Origin: Cupriavidus metallidurans CH34 | Lineage (GTDB): Bacteria > Pseudomonadota > Gammaproteobacteria > Burkholderiales > Burkholderiaceae | Assembly: GCF_000196015.1 (NCBI RefSeq) | Contig: NC_007973.1 | Coordinates: 186,001 to 250,000, forward strand | Length of the DNA stretch: 64,000 nt | Direction: 5' to 3' | Part shown: positions 52,765 through 62,111 of the stretch, piece by piece | Numbering within the stretch: the stretch's first letter is position 1 | How the letters are laid out: every line of letters starts with the position of its first letter | Position numbers and translations under genes: made by a program | The notes under the pieces: generated by a model | Databases searched by the model: none | Seen by the model: only the letters and a program-made list of their open reading frames with translations | What the model was told of the DNA's origin: nothing

Positions 52765-53958
52765 TTACTTGCGCTTGAACCAGAGGCGGATCGTATCCCA
52801 CAGGCGGCCGAAGAAGCCGGCCTCCGGCACTTCCTCGAGCGCCACCACCGGGAATTCCGCCACCTTGTTGGCGCCGTCCATCAGCTTGACGGTGCCCACC
52901 TGCTGGCCGGCCGTGATCGGCGCGATCAGCAGTTCCTGGCGCTCCAGCACCGGCTTGAGGCGCGAGCCCGTGCCCTTGGGCACCGTGACGAACGTCTCGT
53001 TGGCCACGCCGATCTTGATCGTGCCGGTCTTGCCCTTGTAGATGTCGGGCGTGGCCAGCACCTGGCCCTTGTCGTACAGGCGCAGCGTGTCGAAGAACTG
53101 GAAGCCGTAGTTCAGGATCTTCAGGCTTTCCTGTGTGCGGATCTGCTCGGTGGCCGTGCCGATCACGATCGACACCAGTCGGCGCGAGCCGTTGGGCACA
53201 TTGGCCAGCGGACGCTTTGCCGACGAAATCAGGCAGTAGCCCGCGGACTTCGTATGGCCGGTCTTCACGCCGTCCACGGTCGGGTCGATGTACAGCAGAC
53301 GGTTGCGGTTCGGCTGCCTGATCTTGTTATAGGTGAACTCCTTCTGCGAGTACATCGAGTAGTACTCGGGAAAGTCCTTGATCAGGCGCGTGGTCAGGAT
53401 CGCCAGGTCCACCGCCGTGGTGTAGTGGTTCGGATCGGGCACACCGTCGGTGTTCGTGAAGTGCGTGTTCTTCATGCCCATGCGCTGGGCTTCACGGTTC
53501 ATCATCACGACGAAGCCTTCTTCCGAGCCGCCCACGGCTTCGGCCAGCGCCAGCGAGGCGTCGTTGCCCGACTGGACGATCAGGCCCAGCAGAAGGTCCT
53601 GCACGCTGACCGGCTTGCCGGCTTCGATGAACATGCGCGATTCATCGCTTTTCACCTTGCGGACGATGTCGGTCGGCGTGACGGTCTGATCCAGCGTCAG
53701 GCGTTTTTCCTTGAGCGCCTCGAAGGCCAGGTAAGCCGTCATCAGCTTGGTCAGCGACGCCGGCTCGATGCGCATATCTGCATTCTGTGACGCCAGCGCC
53801 TGGCCGCTCGTCACGTCGTACAGCATCCAGGACTTGGCGGCGACCTGTGGCACCGGCACGCCTTGCGCCATCACGGCTGCGGGCGCGGCGGCGAGCGTTG
53901 CCGCAACGATTACGGGAGCAATGGCGGATGCGACGTACGGCGTGACTCTGTTCAGCAT
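52765..53958 (-). CDS. dacA: D-alanyl-D-alanine carboxypeptidase (PBP5/6 type)
   Basis: 397 residues, E. coli PBP5 403. A signal peptide ends AAPAAVMAQG (cleaved near residue 32). Catalytic S68-x-x-K71 in ASLTKLM, S130-G131-N132 and K232-T233-G234 complete the penicillin-binding active site. A C-terminal amphipathic helix (FFGRLWDTIRLWFKRK) anchors it to the periplasmic face of the inner membrane. It trims the pentapeptide of peptidoglycan. Lead gene of dacA-ybeD-RlmI. Confidence 0.95.
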   Translation of the reverse strand: MLNRVTPYVASAIAPVIVAATLAAAPAAVMAQGVPVPQVAAKSWMLYDVTSGQALASQNADMRIEPASLTKLMTAYLAFEALKEKRLTLDQTVTPTDIVRKVKSDESRMFIEAGKPVSVQDLLLGLIVQSGNDASLALAEAVGGSEEGFVVMMNREAQRMGMKNTHFTNTDGVPDPNHYTTAVDLAILTTRLIKDFPEYYSMYSQKEFTYNKIRQPNRNRLLYIDPTVDGVKTGHTKSAGYCLISSAKRPLANVPNGSRRLVSIVIGTATEQIRTQESLKILNYGFQFFDTLRLYDKGQVLATPDIYKGKTGTIKIGVANETFVTVPKGTGSRLKPVLERQELLIAPITAGQQVGTVKLMDGANKVAEFPVVALEEVPEAGFFGRLWDTIRLWFKRK

Positions 53959-54001
53959 GTGTAGGTTTCCAACAAGAAAGGATTGGCGCGGGCGGGGCGA
54001 T

Positions 54002-54646
54002 TCACCGGTCCCACGCGTTGACGACGAGCTGCTTGATCAGGTGCAGCTTGCGATGAAAGAAATGGTCGGCGCCAGGAATGACGATGACCGGCAGGTCCTG
54101 CGGGCGTGCCCAGTCGAACACGCTGGCGAGCGGCACAGTGTCGTCCTGCTCGCCGTGGATCACGATTGTGTCGGCCGGCACGTTGGCCACGTCCCAGCGG
54201 CTCGTGGCGGTACCCACCACCACCAGGCGTTGCGCGGGCGTGCCCGCTTCGGCCAGACGGCGCGCCACGTGCGTCTGCACGAAGCTGCCGAACGAGAAAC
54301 CGCCCAGTGCCAGCGGCAGCGTGGCCACGTCGGGCGACCACGCGGTCTGCGTGCGCATCCAGTCGATCACGGCGAGCAGATCGTCCTGCTCGCCAATGCC
54401 CTTGTCGTGCTCACCGGCCGTGCCGCCAACGCCACGGAAGTTGGGGCGCACCGTGGCGTACCCCAGCGCAACGAAGGTACGCGCCAGCGTCTGCGCCACC
54501 TTGTTGTCCTTGGTGCCCGCGAACAGCGGGTGCGGATGCGCGACGAGAGCCAGACCGCGCACGGGCGCGTTCTGCGGCAGATCGATGGAGATGTCGATGG
54601 CGCCGACAGGGCCGGCGAAGGTGGTGACCTGGGTATGCGCGTTCAT
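54002..54646 (-). CDS. Alpha/beta hydrolase, CocE/YqiA-like small esterase type
   Basis: 214 residues from ATG 54646. The nucleophile elbow is GGFSFGSF (Ser in GFSFG), and VAHPHPLFAGTKDNKVAQTLARTF is the conserved N-terminal motif of a widespread proteobacterial family annotated only as alpha/beta hydrolase. Catalytic Asp in HGEQDDTVP and His in PGADHFFH are in the expected order. Substrate unknown. 43 bp upstream of dacA on the same strand; co-transcription is possible. Confidence 0.87.
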   Translation of the reverse strand: MNAHTQVTTFAGPVGAIDISIDLPQNAPVRGLALVAHPHPLFAGTKDNKVAQTLARTFVALGYATVRPNFRGVGGTAGEHDKGIGEQDDLLAVIDWMRTQTAWSPDVATLPLALGGFSFGSFVQTHVARRLAEAGTPAQRLVVVGTATSRWDVANVPADTIVIHGEQDDTVPLASVFDWARPQDLPVIVIPGADHFFHRKLHLIKQLVVNAWDR

Positions 54647-54671
54647 GGTGGCAGGCGGCTCTCGCACAACG

Positions 54672-54704
54672 GGGCAACTACTGGGCAACTACTGGGTAAC
54701 TACA
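54672..54704. repeat. 11-bp tandem repeat, three units
   Basis: GGGCAACTACT, GGGCAACTACT and GGGTAACTACA at 54672-54682, 54683-54693 and 54694-54704, with more degenerate copies (GCTACGG AACTAC) up to ~54723. Noncoding; between the hydrolase and ferredoxin genes. Confidence 0.8.
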
Positions 54705-54736
54705 GCGCAGCTACGGAACTACAACAGCGGCACAAC

Positions 54737-54757
54737 AAAAAACCGGGCTGGACCCGG
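54737..54757 (-). terminator. Rho-independent terminator after the ferredoxin gene
   Basis: Minus-strand stem CCGGG / CCCGG (54757-54753 and 54747-54743) with a 5-nt loop and six T residues (54742-54737), 24 bp after the ferredoxin stop. Confidence 0.75.
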
Positions 54758-54780
54758 CATGGCTCGGCGGGTAACGCGTT

Positions 54781-55101
54781 TCAGCGATCGACCATCAGGC
54801 GCTGCACGGGCTTTCCGTTGATCAGATGGCTTTCGATGATTTCGTCGATGTCCTGCTCGTCGACGAAGGTGTACCAGACGGCCTCGGGGTAGACCACGAG
54901 CACCGGTCCAAGTTCACAGCGGTTCAGGCAGCCGGCCTTGTTGATGCGCACGCGGCCTTCGCCACCGGCGATACCAAGCTCCTTGCAGCGTTTCTTGGCG
55001 TATTCCTGCATGGCCTTCGCATTGTGATCGGCGCAGCAGGCAGAGCCATCGTCGCGCTGGTTCAGGCAGAAGAAGACGTGGTGTTGGTAGTAGCTGCTCA
55101 T
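54781..55101 (-). CDS. (2Fe-2S) ferredoxin, thioredoxin-like fold
   Basis: 106 residues. Cysteines C12, C22/C23, C58 and C62 are in the order of thioredoxin-like [2Fe-2S] ferredoxins (HVFFCLNQRDDGSACC and NKAGCLNRCELGP). These small electron carriers resemble the NuoE/HoxF-linked domain and Azotobacter FdI-type Shethna proteins; partner unknown. ATG 55101 gives the family length; the open extension to 55299 would overlap regulatory palindromes upstream of dctA. Divergent from dctA. Confidence 0.85.
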   Translation of the reverse strand: MSSYYQHHVFFCLNQRDDGSACCADHNAKAMQEYAKKRCKELGIAGGEGRVRINKAGCLNRCELGPVLVVYPEAVWYTFVDEQDIDEIIESHLINGKPVQRLMVDR

Positions 55102-55215
55102 GACGGCTGACGTGGGGCGCGGTGTGGCGAGGCGTCGTGGCCTGCCATCGCCCGTAATTGGAAGCTCGGAATTATACGTGTTCACGGCCTCCGCTCCGCG
55201 TAACACGAGGTGCAC

Positions 55216-55369
55216 GGAATTCCGGAATCCGGGCCCTGGCCGGGGCCGTCGGGCCGCTCTCCCGTCATGATGGACGCCAGAATGCGACGAAGGCTTCACA
55301 AATATCGAGGTTTGGGGCCATCTGGCCTTCCGAATCTCCGGAGCTGCGAATTCCGGATTTCCGGAATTC
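55216..55369. promoter_or_regulatory. Candidate DctD upstream activating sites
   Basis: A perfect 10-bp inverted repeat GAATTCCGGA-TT-TCCGGAATTC occupies 55348-55369, ~70 bp upstream of the sigma-54 promoter. A partial copy (GGAATTCCGGAATCC) is at 55216-55230, and TCCGAATCTCCGGA lies at ~55329-55342. Spaced upstream enhancer-like palindromes fit an NtrC-family activator such as DctD, encoded downstream. Confidence 0.65.
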
Positions 55370-55437
55370 CAGAACCCGGTGCCACTGGATTTCTCCTCTT
55401 TTCTTTGAAATCAATGACTTGCGTCTGGGTGCCCAGG

Positions 55438-55453
55438 TGGCACGCCTGTTGCA
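55438..55453 (+). promoter_or_regulatory. Sigma-54 promoter of dctA
   Basis: TGGCAC-N5-TTGCA at 55438-55453, a perfect match to the -24/-12 consensus with correct spacing, ~98 bp upstream of the dctA start and with DctB/DctD encoded immediately downstream. Confidence 0.92.
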
Positions 55454-55550
55454 AATAGTTACTTCCAGACGCGCCGCCGTTCAGGTCGAGGCGCGCAACG
55501 CGCCACGCCATCGAGCGCCGGGGCACCGGTCAAACACCGAGGACGACATC

Positions 55551-56840
55551 ATGAGGAAACCCTTCTACAAGATCCTGTACGTGCAGGTCCTGTTCGCGAT
55601 ATTCGTGGGCATCCTGCTGGGCCACTACTGGCCCGACACCGGCGTGGCCATGAAGCCGCTCGGTGACGCCTTCATCAAGCTGATCAAGATGATCATTGGT
55701 CCGATCATCTTCTGTACCGTGGTGTCCGGCATTGCCGGCATGCGCGACATGAAGAAGGTGGGCCGCGTGGGTGGCAAGGCGCTGCTCTACTTCGAGATCG
55801 TGTCAACGTTCGCGCTGCTGCTCGGCCTGATCGCCACGCACGCGCTCAAACCGGGCGTGGGCTTCAACATCGATCCGGCCACGCTGGACACGAAGTCGAT
55901 CGCGCAGTACGTGTCGAAGGCACACGGTCAGAGCACGGTCGAGTTCTTCATGCACATCATCCCGGACACGATCTTCAGCGCGTTCGCCAACGGCGACATC
56001 CTGCAGATCCTGATGGTCTCGATGTTCTTCGGTTCGGCGCTGGCCGTGGTGGGTGAGCGCGCGCGCATCATCCACGACATGGTGGACCAGGTGTCGAAGG
56101 TGTTCTTCCACATCGTGCACGTGATCACGAAGGTGGCCCCGATCGGTGCATTCGGCGCGATGGCGTTCACCATCGGCAAGTACGGCCTGGGCTCGCTGAT
56201 TCCGCTGCTCAAGCTGATCGGCACGTTCTACCTCACGGCGATCGTGTTCGTGCTGGTGGTGCTGGGTACCGTGGCGCGCCTGACCGGTTTCTCGATCATC
56301 CGCTTTGTCGCGTATATCAAGGAAGAACTGCTGATCGTGCTCGGCACCAGCTCCTCCGAGGCTGCGCTGCCGCACCTGATGGAGAAGATGGAGAAGCTCG
56401 GCTGCTCGAAGTCGGTGGTGGGCCTGGTTGTGCCGACCGGTTACTCGTTCAACCTGGACGGCACCAACATCTACATGACGATGGCGGTGATCTTCATCGC
56501 GCAGGCCACCAACATCGAGCTGACGCTGATGCAGCAGCTCACGATCCTGGCCGTGGCGATGGTGACCTCGAAGGGCGCCAGCGGCGTGACCGGCTCGGGC
56601 TTCATCACGCTGGCAGCCACGCTGGCCGTGGTGCCGACGATTCCCGTGGCCGGCATGGTGCTGATCCTCGGTATCGACCGCTTCATGAGCGAATGCCGCG
56701 CGCTGACGAACATCGTTGGCAACGGCGTGGCCACGGTGGTGGTCTCGGCGTGGGAGCACGAGCTCGACCGCGCCCGCCTGACCCGCGTGCTGCGGGGCGA
56801 AGATGAGGCGAGCAGCCTCGCCGACGCCAGCGCCCGCTGA
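55551..56840 (+). CDS. dctA: C4-dicarboxylate transporter DctA
   Basis: 429 residues (E. coli 428), DAACS family. It imports succinate, fumarate and malate with protons or sodium. The serine-rich hairpin [36 protein letters not shown] and [13 protein letters not shown] are family hallmarks. ATG 55551 sits behind GAGGA and gives the usual N terminus [17 protein letters not shown]; the open upstream frame belongs to the leader. A perfect sigma-54 promoter lies ~98 bp upstream. Confidence 0.96.
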
Positions 56841-56958
56841 CGTGACCCGGGCAGGGACCGGCGCCCCGCAGGAAGGGGACGCCGGCGCTGTCCCGGATGA
56901 ACCTGCCGGCCATCCCCGCCAGCGGGTATCATCGGCGCGAGAGCTTCCGCGCGCGCCG

Positions 56959-58965
56959 ATGCCCCATTCCGACGACTTCCTTGCCGTGCATGACCCTGCC
57001 GCGCCCGGCCCGGTGCACGCGCCGGAGTCGAGCACGCGCTGGTGGGGGTTTGCCGCCGCGCTGATGGTGGGGCTCCTGGCGCTGTGCTCGCTGACCTGGC
57101 TGTTTTCGGTCCAGCGCGGCATCGCCGCATTGCAGCAGTCCACGGCCATGCGTGCCGACCGTTATGCGGCCACGCTTGAATCGACGCTGGACCGCTACGA
57201 ATTCCTTCCCGCGCTGGTATCGCTGCACCCTTCGGTGCGCGCGCTGCTGGCCAATCCTGAAGACCCGGCCCGTATTGCCGTGGCCAACAACTACCTGGCC
57301 GAGGTCAATACCCGGGCCCGCGCGTCGGCCACCTACGTCATCGCGGCCAGCGGGCTGGCACTGGCCGCCAGCAATCATGGCGAGCCGGGCAGCTTCGTCG
57401 GTACCGACTACCGTTTCCGCCCGTACTTCCAGATGGCATCGCGCGGTCAGATTGGCCGCTTCTACGCGATCGGCATCACCAGCGACGAGCCTGGCTACTA
57501 CATCGCCCAGCCGATCGAGTCGGGCGGCAAGGTCATCGGCGTGACGGTGGTGAAGCTGAACCTCGAATGGTTCCAGCGCGCGGGCTCCGGTAGCACCGAG
57601 CCACTGATGGTGTCCGACGACCACGGCGTGATCTTCCTGTCGTCGGTGCCGGGCTGGCAGTACCGCACGCTTCGGCCCCTGCCGCCCACGCTTCAGGCCG
57701 AACTGCACAACACGCGTCAGTATCATGACGTCGATGTCACGCCGCTGCCGATCCAGCCGCTGGATTCCCCGGTCTCGCGCTGGCTGGCCAGCACCACGCT
57801 CAACGATGGCGAACGGCTGGTGAGAGTTGGCGCCGCGGGCAGCACGGGGGCCACGGCACGAGATGGCGATGACGGTCAAGGCGCGCACTTCGGTCTGTCC
57901 AGCGATGGCGCGGACCGCTACCTGGAAATCAATCGCGCCGTCGGGCCCGCCGGCTGGAACATGCAGGTGATGGCGCAACTGGACCCGGTGCTGGCCAGTG
58001 CGCGCACCGCGACGATTGGCGCGGCGCTGGCCTATGCGTGCATCTGCCTGCTGCTGGTGAACCTGCGCCAGCGCCGCCAGCGCGCGCGTGACATGCAATA
58101 CAGCCGCCGGCTGCTGGAAGCGGCCTACGATCAACTGGAACGGCGCGTGGAGGCCCGTACGGCCGACCTGATGGCGATCAACGAGCAACTCGAAGCCGAA
58201 GTGACCGAGCGCGCGCGGACCGAAGGCGAACTGCGCGCGACGCAGGATGAACTGGTGCAGGCCAGCAAGCTGGCGGCGCTGGGGCAGATGGCAGCCGGCA
58301 TCACCCATGAACTGAACCAGCCGCTGGCGGCCCTGCGCACGTTCTCGGACAACACGCGCGTGTTGCTGGAGCGCGGCCAGCTCGATGCAGCCACCGGCAA
58401 TCTCTCCGCCATCGCTGATCTGACCGAGCGGATGGGCAAGATCACGGGCCAGCTCAAGCTGTTCGCGGGCAAGGCGCGTCAGCGCCGCAATGCCGTGCGC
58501 GTGCGCGCCGCCATCGACCATGTGCTGCAACTGATCGCGCCACGGCTGGGTCGGGTGATGCTACGGGTGCGGGGGCTCGATGGCGACGCTGCGGACCTGG
58601 CCGTATGGGCCGACGAACTCAAGCTCGAGCAGGTGCTGCTGAATCTCGTCGGCAATGCGCTCGATGCCATTGCAGCGGCCGGCGCCGAGGATGGCCGCGT
58701 CGATATCGCCGTCAGCGCGACAGACGAGACCGTGACGCTGGTCGTGCGCGACAATGGACCCGGCATCGCGCCGGACGCGCTGCCACGGCTGTTCGAGCCG
58801 TTCTTCACGACCAAGGAGATCGGTCAGGGGCTCGGCCTGGGGCTGGCGATTTCGTCGTCGATCGTGCGCGAGTTCGGCGGGCAACTGACGGCCGGCAATG
58901 TCGAGGGCGGCGGCGCGGAATTCGTCGTGACACTGCGACGCTCGCGCCAGACGGCCACGGCGTGA
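56959..58965 (+). CDS. dctB: C4-dicarboxylate sensor histidine kinase DctB
   Basis: 668 residues. One TM segment (WWGFAAALMVGLLALCSLTWLF), a ~270-residue periplasmic double Cache-like sensor (VIAASGLALAASNHGEPGSFVGTDYRFRPYFQ; PGYYIAQPI), a second TM, a coiled-coil, then HisKA with phospho-acceptor H450 in GITHELNQPLAAL and a HATPase domain (NALDAI; DNGPGIAPDALPRLFEPFFTTKEIGQGLGLGL). It senses external C4 acids and phosphorylates DctD. ATG 56959 was chosen; a longer open frame back to 56803 overlaps dctA and is unlikely. Start 118 bp after dctA. Confidence 0.94.
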   Translation: MPHSDDFLAVHDPAAPGPVHAPESSTRWWGFAAALMVGLLALCSLTWLFSVQRGIAALQQSTAMRADRYAATLESTLDRYEFLPALVSLHPSVRALLANPEDPARIAVANNYLAEVNTRARASATYVIAASGLALAASNHGEPGSFVGTDYRFRPYFQMASRGQIGRFYAIGITSDEPGYYIAQPIESGGKVIGVTVVKLNLEWFQRAGSGSTEPLMVSDDHGVIFLSSVPGWQYRTLRPLPPTLQAELHNTRQYHDVDVTPLPIQPLDSPVSRWLASTTLNDGERLVRVGAAGSTGATARDGDDGQGAHFGLSSDGADRYLEINRAVGPAGWNMQVMAQLDPVLASARTATIGAALAYACICLLLVNLRQRRQRARDMQYSRRLLEAAYDQLERRVEARTADLMAINEQLEAEVTERARTEGELRATQDELVQASKLAALGQMAAGITHELNQPLAALRTFSDNTRVLLERGQLDAATGNLSAIADLTERMGKITGQLKLFAGKARQRRNAVRVRAAIDHVLQLIAPRLGRVMLRVRGLDGDAADLAVWADELKLEQVLLNLVGNALDAIAAAGAEDGRVDIAVSATDETVTLVVRDNGPGIAPDALPRLFEPFFTTKEIGQGLGLGLAISSSIVREFGGQLTAGNVEGGGAEFVVTLRRSRQTATA

Positions 58966-58986
58966 GGCGCATGAACGGCGTCAAGG

Positions 58987-60336
58987 ATGACAGGTAAAGA
59001 CATGATTGCGATGCAGGACGGATTGCGTGTGCTGTTCGTCGAGGACGAACCACTGGTGCGTCAGGCGACGGCGCAGAGCCTGGAACTGGCTGGCTTCTCG
59101 GTGCTGGCGCTGCCTTCGGCCGAAGCGGCGATGCCGCATCTTGGCGCGGATTTTCCCGGGGTGCTGGTTACCGATGTGCGCCTGTCCGGCGCGAGCGGGC
59201 TGGATCTGCTGCAGCACTGCCGCAATGCCGCGCCGGGCGTGCCGGTGATCCTGGTCACGGGGCACGGCGATATCACGATGGCGGTGCAGGCGATGCGCGA
59301 GGGCGCCTATGACTTCATCGAGAAGCCGTTCGGCGCGGATCGTCTGACCGAAACGGTGCGCCGTGCGCTCGAGCGCCGCGCGCTCGAGCTGGAGAACCAC
59401 GCGCTGCGCCGCGAGCTGGCTGGCCCGGCTGCCGGCACGCGGATCATCGGCCGGTCGCCGGCGATCGCGCAGGTGCGCGACCTGATCGCCAATGTGGCGG
59501 CTACCGATGTGCCGGTGATGATCAACGGCGAGACCGGTACGGGCAAGGAACTCGTGGCGCGGAGCCTGCACGCGCTCTCCACGCGGCGTGACCAACCCTT
59601 CATCGCGCTGAACTGTGGTGCCGTGCCAGAGTCGATTTTCGAGAGCGAGATGTTCGGCCACGAGGCCGGCGCATTTACCGGCGCGGGCAAGCGGCGCGTG
59701 GGCAAGCTCGAACATGCGTCGGGTGGCACCCTGTTCCTCGACGAGATCGAGAGCATGCCGCTGGCCTTGCAGGTGAAGCTGCTGCGCGTGCTGCAGGAGG
59801 GCACGCTGGAGCGGCTCGGCTCGAATACGTCGATACCCATCGACGTGCGCATCATCGCGGCTTCGAAGGGCGACATGGAAGCACTGGTGGCGCAAGGTAC
59901 GTTCCGGCAGGATCTGCTGTACCGGCTCAACGTGGTGACGATTCCGCTACCGCCGCTGCGCGAGCGGCGCGAGGACATCGTGCCGCTGTTCGAGCACTTC
60001 ATGCTCGTTGCCGCCGTGCGCTATCAGCGGCCGGCGCCGATTCTGTCCGAGATGCAGCGCCAGCAACTGATGCAACGGCCCTGGCCCGGCAATGTGCGGG
60101 AACTGCGCAACGCGGCAGATCGACTGGTGCTGGGCGTGCCGGAAGGCGGGCACGCCGGCGGCAAGGCGGATCCCGTTGACGAATCGACGCCGCTGCGCGA
60201 GCGGATGGAGCGCTACGAGCGCGCCGTGATCGCCGATACGCTGGCCCGCACGGGCGGTGCGGTCAGCCAGGCAGCGGACCTGCTGCAAGTGGGCAAGGCG
60301 ACGCTTTACGACAAGATCAAACGCTACGGACTGTAA
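58987..60336 (+). CDS. dctD: Sigma-54-dependent response regulator DctD
   Basis: 449 residues, NtrC family. Receiver with phospho-acceptor D63 (TDVRLSG), AAA+ domain with Walker A GETGTGKE (181-188), the sigma-54-contacting loop GAFTGA (228-233) and a C-terminal Fis-type HTH (GAVSQAADLLQVGKATLYDKIKRYGL). Activated by DctB it drives the sigma-54 promoter upstream of dctA. 21 bp after dctB, same operon. Confidence 0.94.
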   Translation: MTGKDMIAMQDGLRVLFVEDEPLVRQATAQSLELAGFSVLALPSAEAAMPHLGADFPGVLVTDVRLSGASGLDLLQHCRNAAPGVPVILVTGHGDITMAVQAMREGAYDFIEKPFGADRLTETVRRALERRALELENHALRRELAGPAAGTRIIGRSPAIAQVRDLIANVAATDVPVMINGETGTGKELVARSLHALSTRRDQPFIALNCGAVPESIFESEMFGHEAGAFTGAGKRRVGKLEHASGGTLFLDEIESMPLALQVKLLRVLQEGTLERLGSNTSIPIDVRIIAASKGDMEALVAQGTFRQDLLYRLNVVTIPLPPLRERREDIVPLFEHFMLVAAVRYQRPAPILSEMQRQQLMQRPWPGNVRELRNAADRLVLGVPEGGHAGGKADPVDESTPLRERMERYERAVIADTLARTGGAVSQAADLLQVGKATLYDKIKRYGL

Positions 60337-60472
60337 CGGCCGTACTCGGGGCAGGCGGGGGTCGGTACACTCTGGCCCGGCTCTCTTCCCCGGCTTCCTG
60401 TCCCGCGATATCCCGCGAGCGGAATAACGGCAGGGCAGAGGGCAAGCGCCTCCATTGCTACCGCCCCGACCC

Positions 60473-62074
60473 ATGCCCCACGCCCATCCGGCCGACATCG
60501 ACGGCCACCACCTGACCCCCGACACCGTCGCCGCCATCGCACGCGGCCAGCGCGCCGCCATCGTCCCGGAGCCCGTCCTCGGCAAGGTTGCCGATGCCCG
60601 CGCCCGCTTCGAGCAGGTGGCTGCGGCCAATGTGCCGATCTACGGCGTCTCCACGGGCTTTGGCGAACTGGTACACAACTGGGTCGACATCGAACATGGC
60701 CGTGCGCTGCAGGAGAACCTGTTGCGCAGCCATTGCGCGGGTGTGGGTCCGCTGTTTTCGCGCGACGAGGTCCGCGCGATGATGGTCGCGCGTGCCAATG
60801 CGTTGGCACGCGGATACTCGGCGGTGCGGCCGGCCGTTATCGAACAACTGCTGAAGTATCTGGAAGCCGGCATCACGCCAGCCGTGCCGCAGGTGGGTTC
60901 GCTCGGGGCCAGCGGTGATCTCGCGCCTCTGTCGCACGTCGCCATCACGCTGATCGGCGAAGGCAAGGTGCTGACCGAGGATGGCGGTACGGCACCCACG
61001 GCCGAAGTCCTGCGCGAGCGTGGCATCACGCCGCTCGCGCTGGCGTACAAGGAAGGGCTGGCGCTGATCAACGGGACATCGGCCATGACCGGGGTGTCGT
61101 GCCTGTTGCTGGAGACGCTGCGCGCGCAGGTCCAGCAGGCCGAGATCATCGCGGCGCTGGCGCTCGAAGGACTATCCGCCTCGGCCGATGCCTTCATGGC
61201 CCATGGGCACGACATCGCCAAACCGCATCCGGGACAGATCCGCTCGGCGGCGAACATGCGCGCGCTGCTGGCCGATTCGGCACGGCTCTCCGGACATGGC
61301 GAACTGTCCGCCGAGATGAAGACACGCGCGGGCGAGGCCAAGAACACCGGCACTGGCGTGTTCATCCAGAAGGCCTACACGCTGCGCTGCATTCCGCAGG
61401 TGCTTGGCGCGGTGCGCGATACGCTCGACCATTGCGCCACCGTGGTCGAGCGCGAACTGAATTCATCGAATGACAATCCGCTGTTCTTCGAAGACGGCGA
61501 GCTGTTCCACGGCGGCAACTTCCACGGCCAGCAGGTGGCATTCGCAATGGACTTCCTGGCCATCGCCGCCACGCAACTGGGCGTGGTGTCGGAGCGCCGC
61601 CTGAACCGCCTGCTGAGCCCGCATCTGAACAACAATCTGCCGGCGTTCCTGGCGGCGGCGAACGAGGGGTTGTCGTGCGGGTTTGCCGGGGCACAGTATC
61701 CGGCCACGGCGTTGATTGCCGAGAACCGCACGATCTGCAGCCCGGCGAGCATCCAGAGTGTGCCGTCGAACGGCGACAACCAGGATGTGGTCAGCATGGG
61801 GCTGATCGCTGCCCGCAATGCCCGCCGCATTCTCGACAATAACCAGTACATCCTCGCGCTGGAGTTGCTGGCGTCATGTCAGGCCGCCGAACTCGCGGGC
61901 GCGGTCGAGCAACTGGCGCCGGCAGGCCGCGCCGTGTTCGCGTTCGTGCGGGAGCGCGTGCCGTTCCTGTCGATCGATCGCTATATGACCGACGACATCG
62001 AGGCTATGGCGGCGCTGCTCCGTCAGGGCGCGCTGGTTGAGGTCGTGCGTGGCGCGGGCATCGAACTGGCCTGA
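60473..62074 (+). CDS. Aromatic amino acid lyase, HutH family (MIO enzyme)
   Basis: 533 residues from ATG 60473. The MIO prosthetic group forms from A146-S147-G148 in GSLGASGDLAPLSH; the catalytic Tyr is in IYGVSTGFGELVHN. It is usually annotated histidine ammonia-lyase, and the SHCAGVG segment has the His expected there. However, the position equal to Glu414 of Pseudomonas HAL (QEDHVSM) is Gln437 here (NGDNQDVVSMG), as in tyrosine/phenylalanine lyases, and no other hut gene is near. Histidine, tyrosine or phenylalanine, or an aminomutase reaction, are all possible. ATG 60455 would add 6 residues. Confidence 0.85.
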   Translation: MPHAHPADIDGHHLTPDTVAAIARGQRAAIVPEPVLGKVADARARFEQVAAANVPIYGVSTGFGELVHNWVDIEHGRALQENLLRSHCAGVGPLFSRDEVRAMMVARANALARGYSAVRPAVIEQLLKYLEAGITPAVPQVGSLGASGDLAPLSHVAITLIGEGKVLTEDGGTAPTAEVLRERGITPLALAYKEGLALINGTSAMTGVSCLLLETLRAQVQQAEIIAALALEGLSASADAFMAHGHDIAKPHPGQIRSAANMRALLADSARLSGHGELSAEMKTRAGEAKNTGTGVFIQKAYTLRCIPQVLGAVRDTLDHCATVVERELNSSNDNPLFFEDGELFHGGNFHGQQVAFAMDFLAIAATQLGVVSERRLNRLLSPHLNNNLPAFLAAANEGLSCGFAGAQYPATALIAENRTICSPASIQSVPSNGDNQDVVSMGLIAARNARRILDNNQYILALELLASCQAAELAGAVEQLAPAGRAVFAFVRERVPFLSIDRYMTDDIEAMAALLRQGALVEVVRGAGIELA

Positions 62075-62111
62075 CGAACTCTGGCGGTAACTTTCGGTAA
62101 CTAGCGGTTTC

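Noticed and set aside
54672-54723. CRISPR-like array
   Set aside because: Repeat units are 11 bp, directly abutting and without spacers; there are no cas genes.
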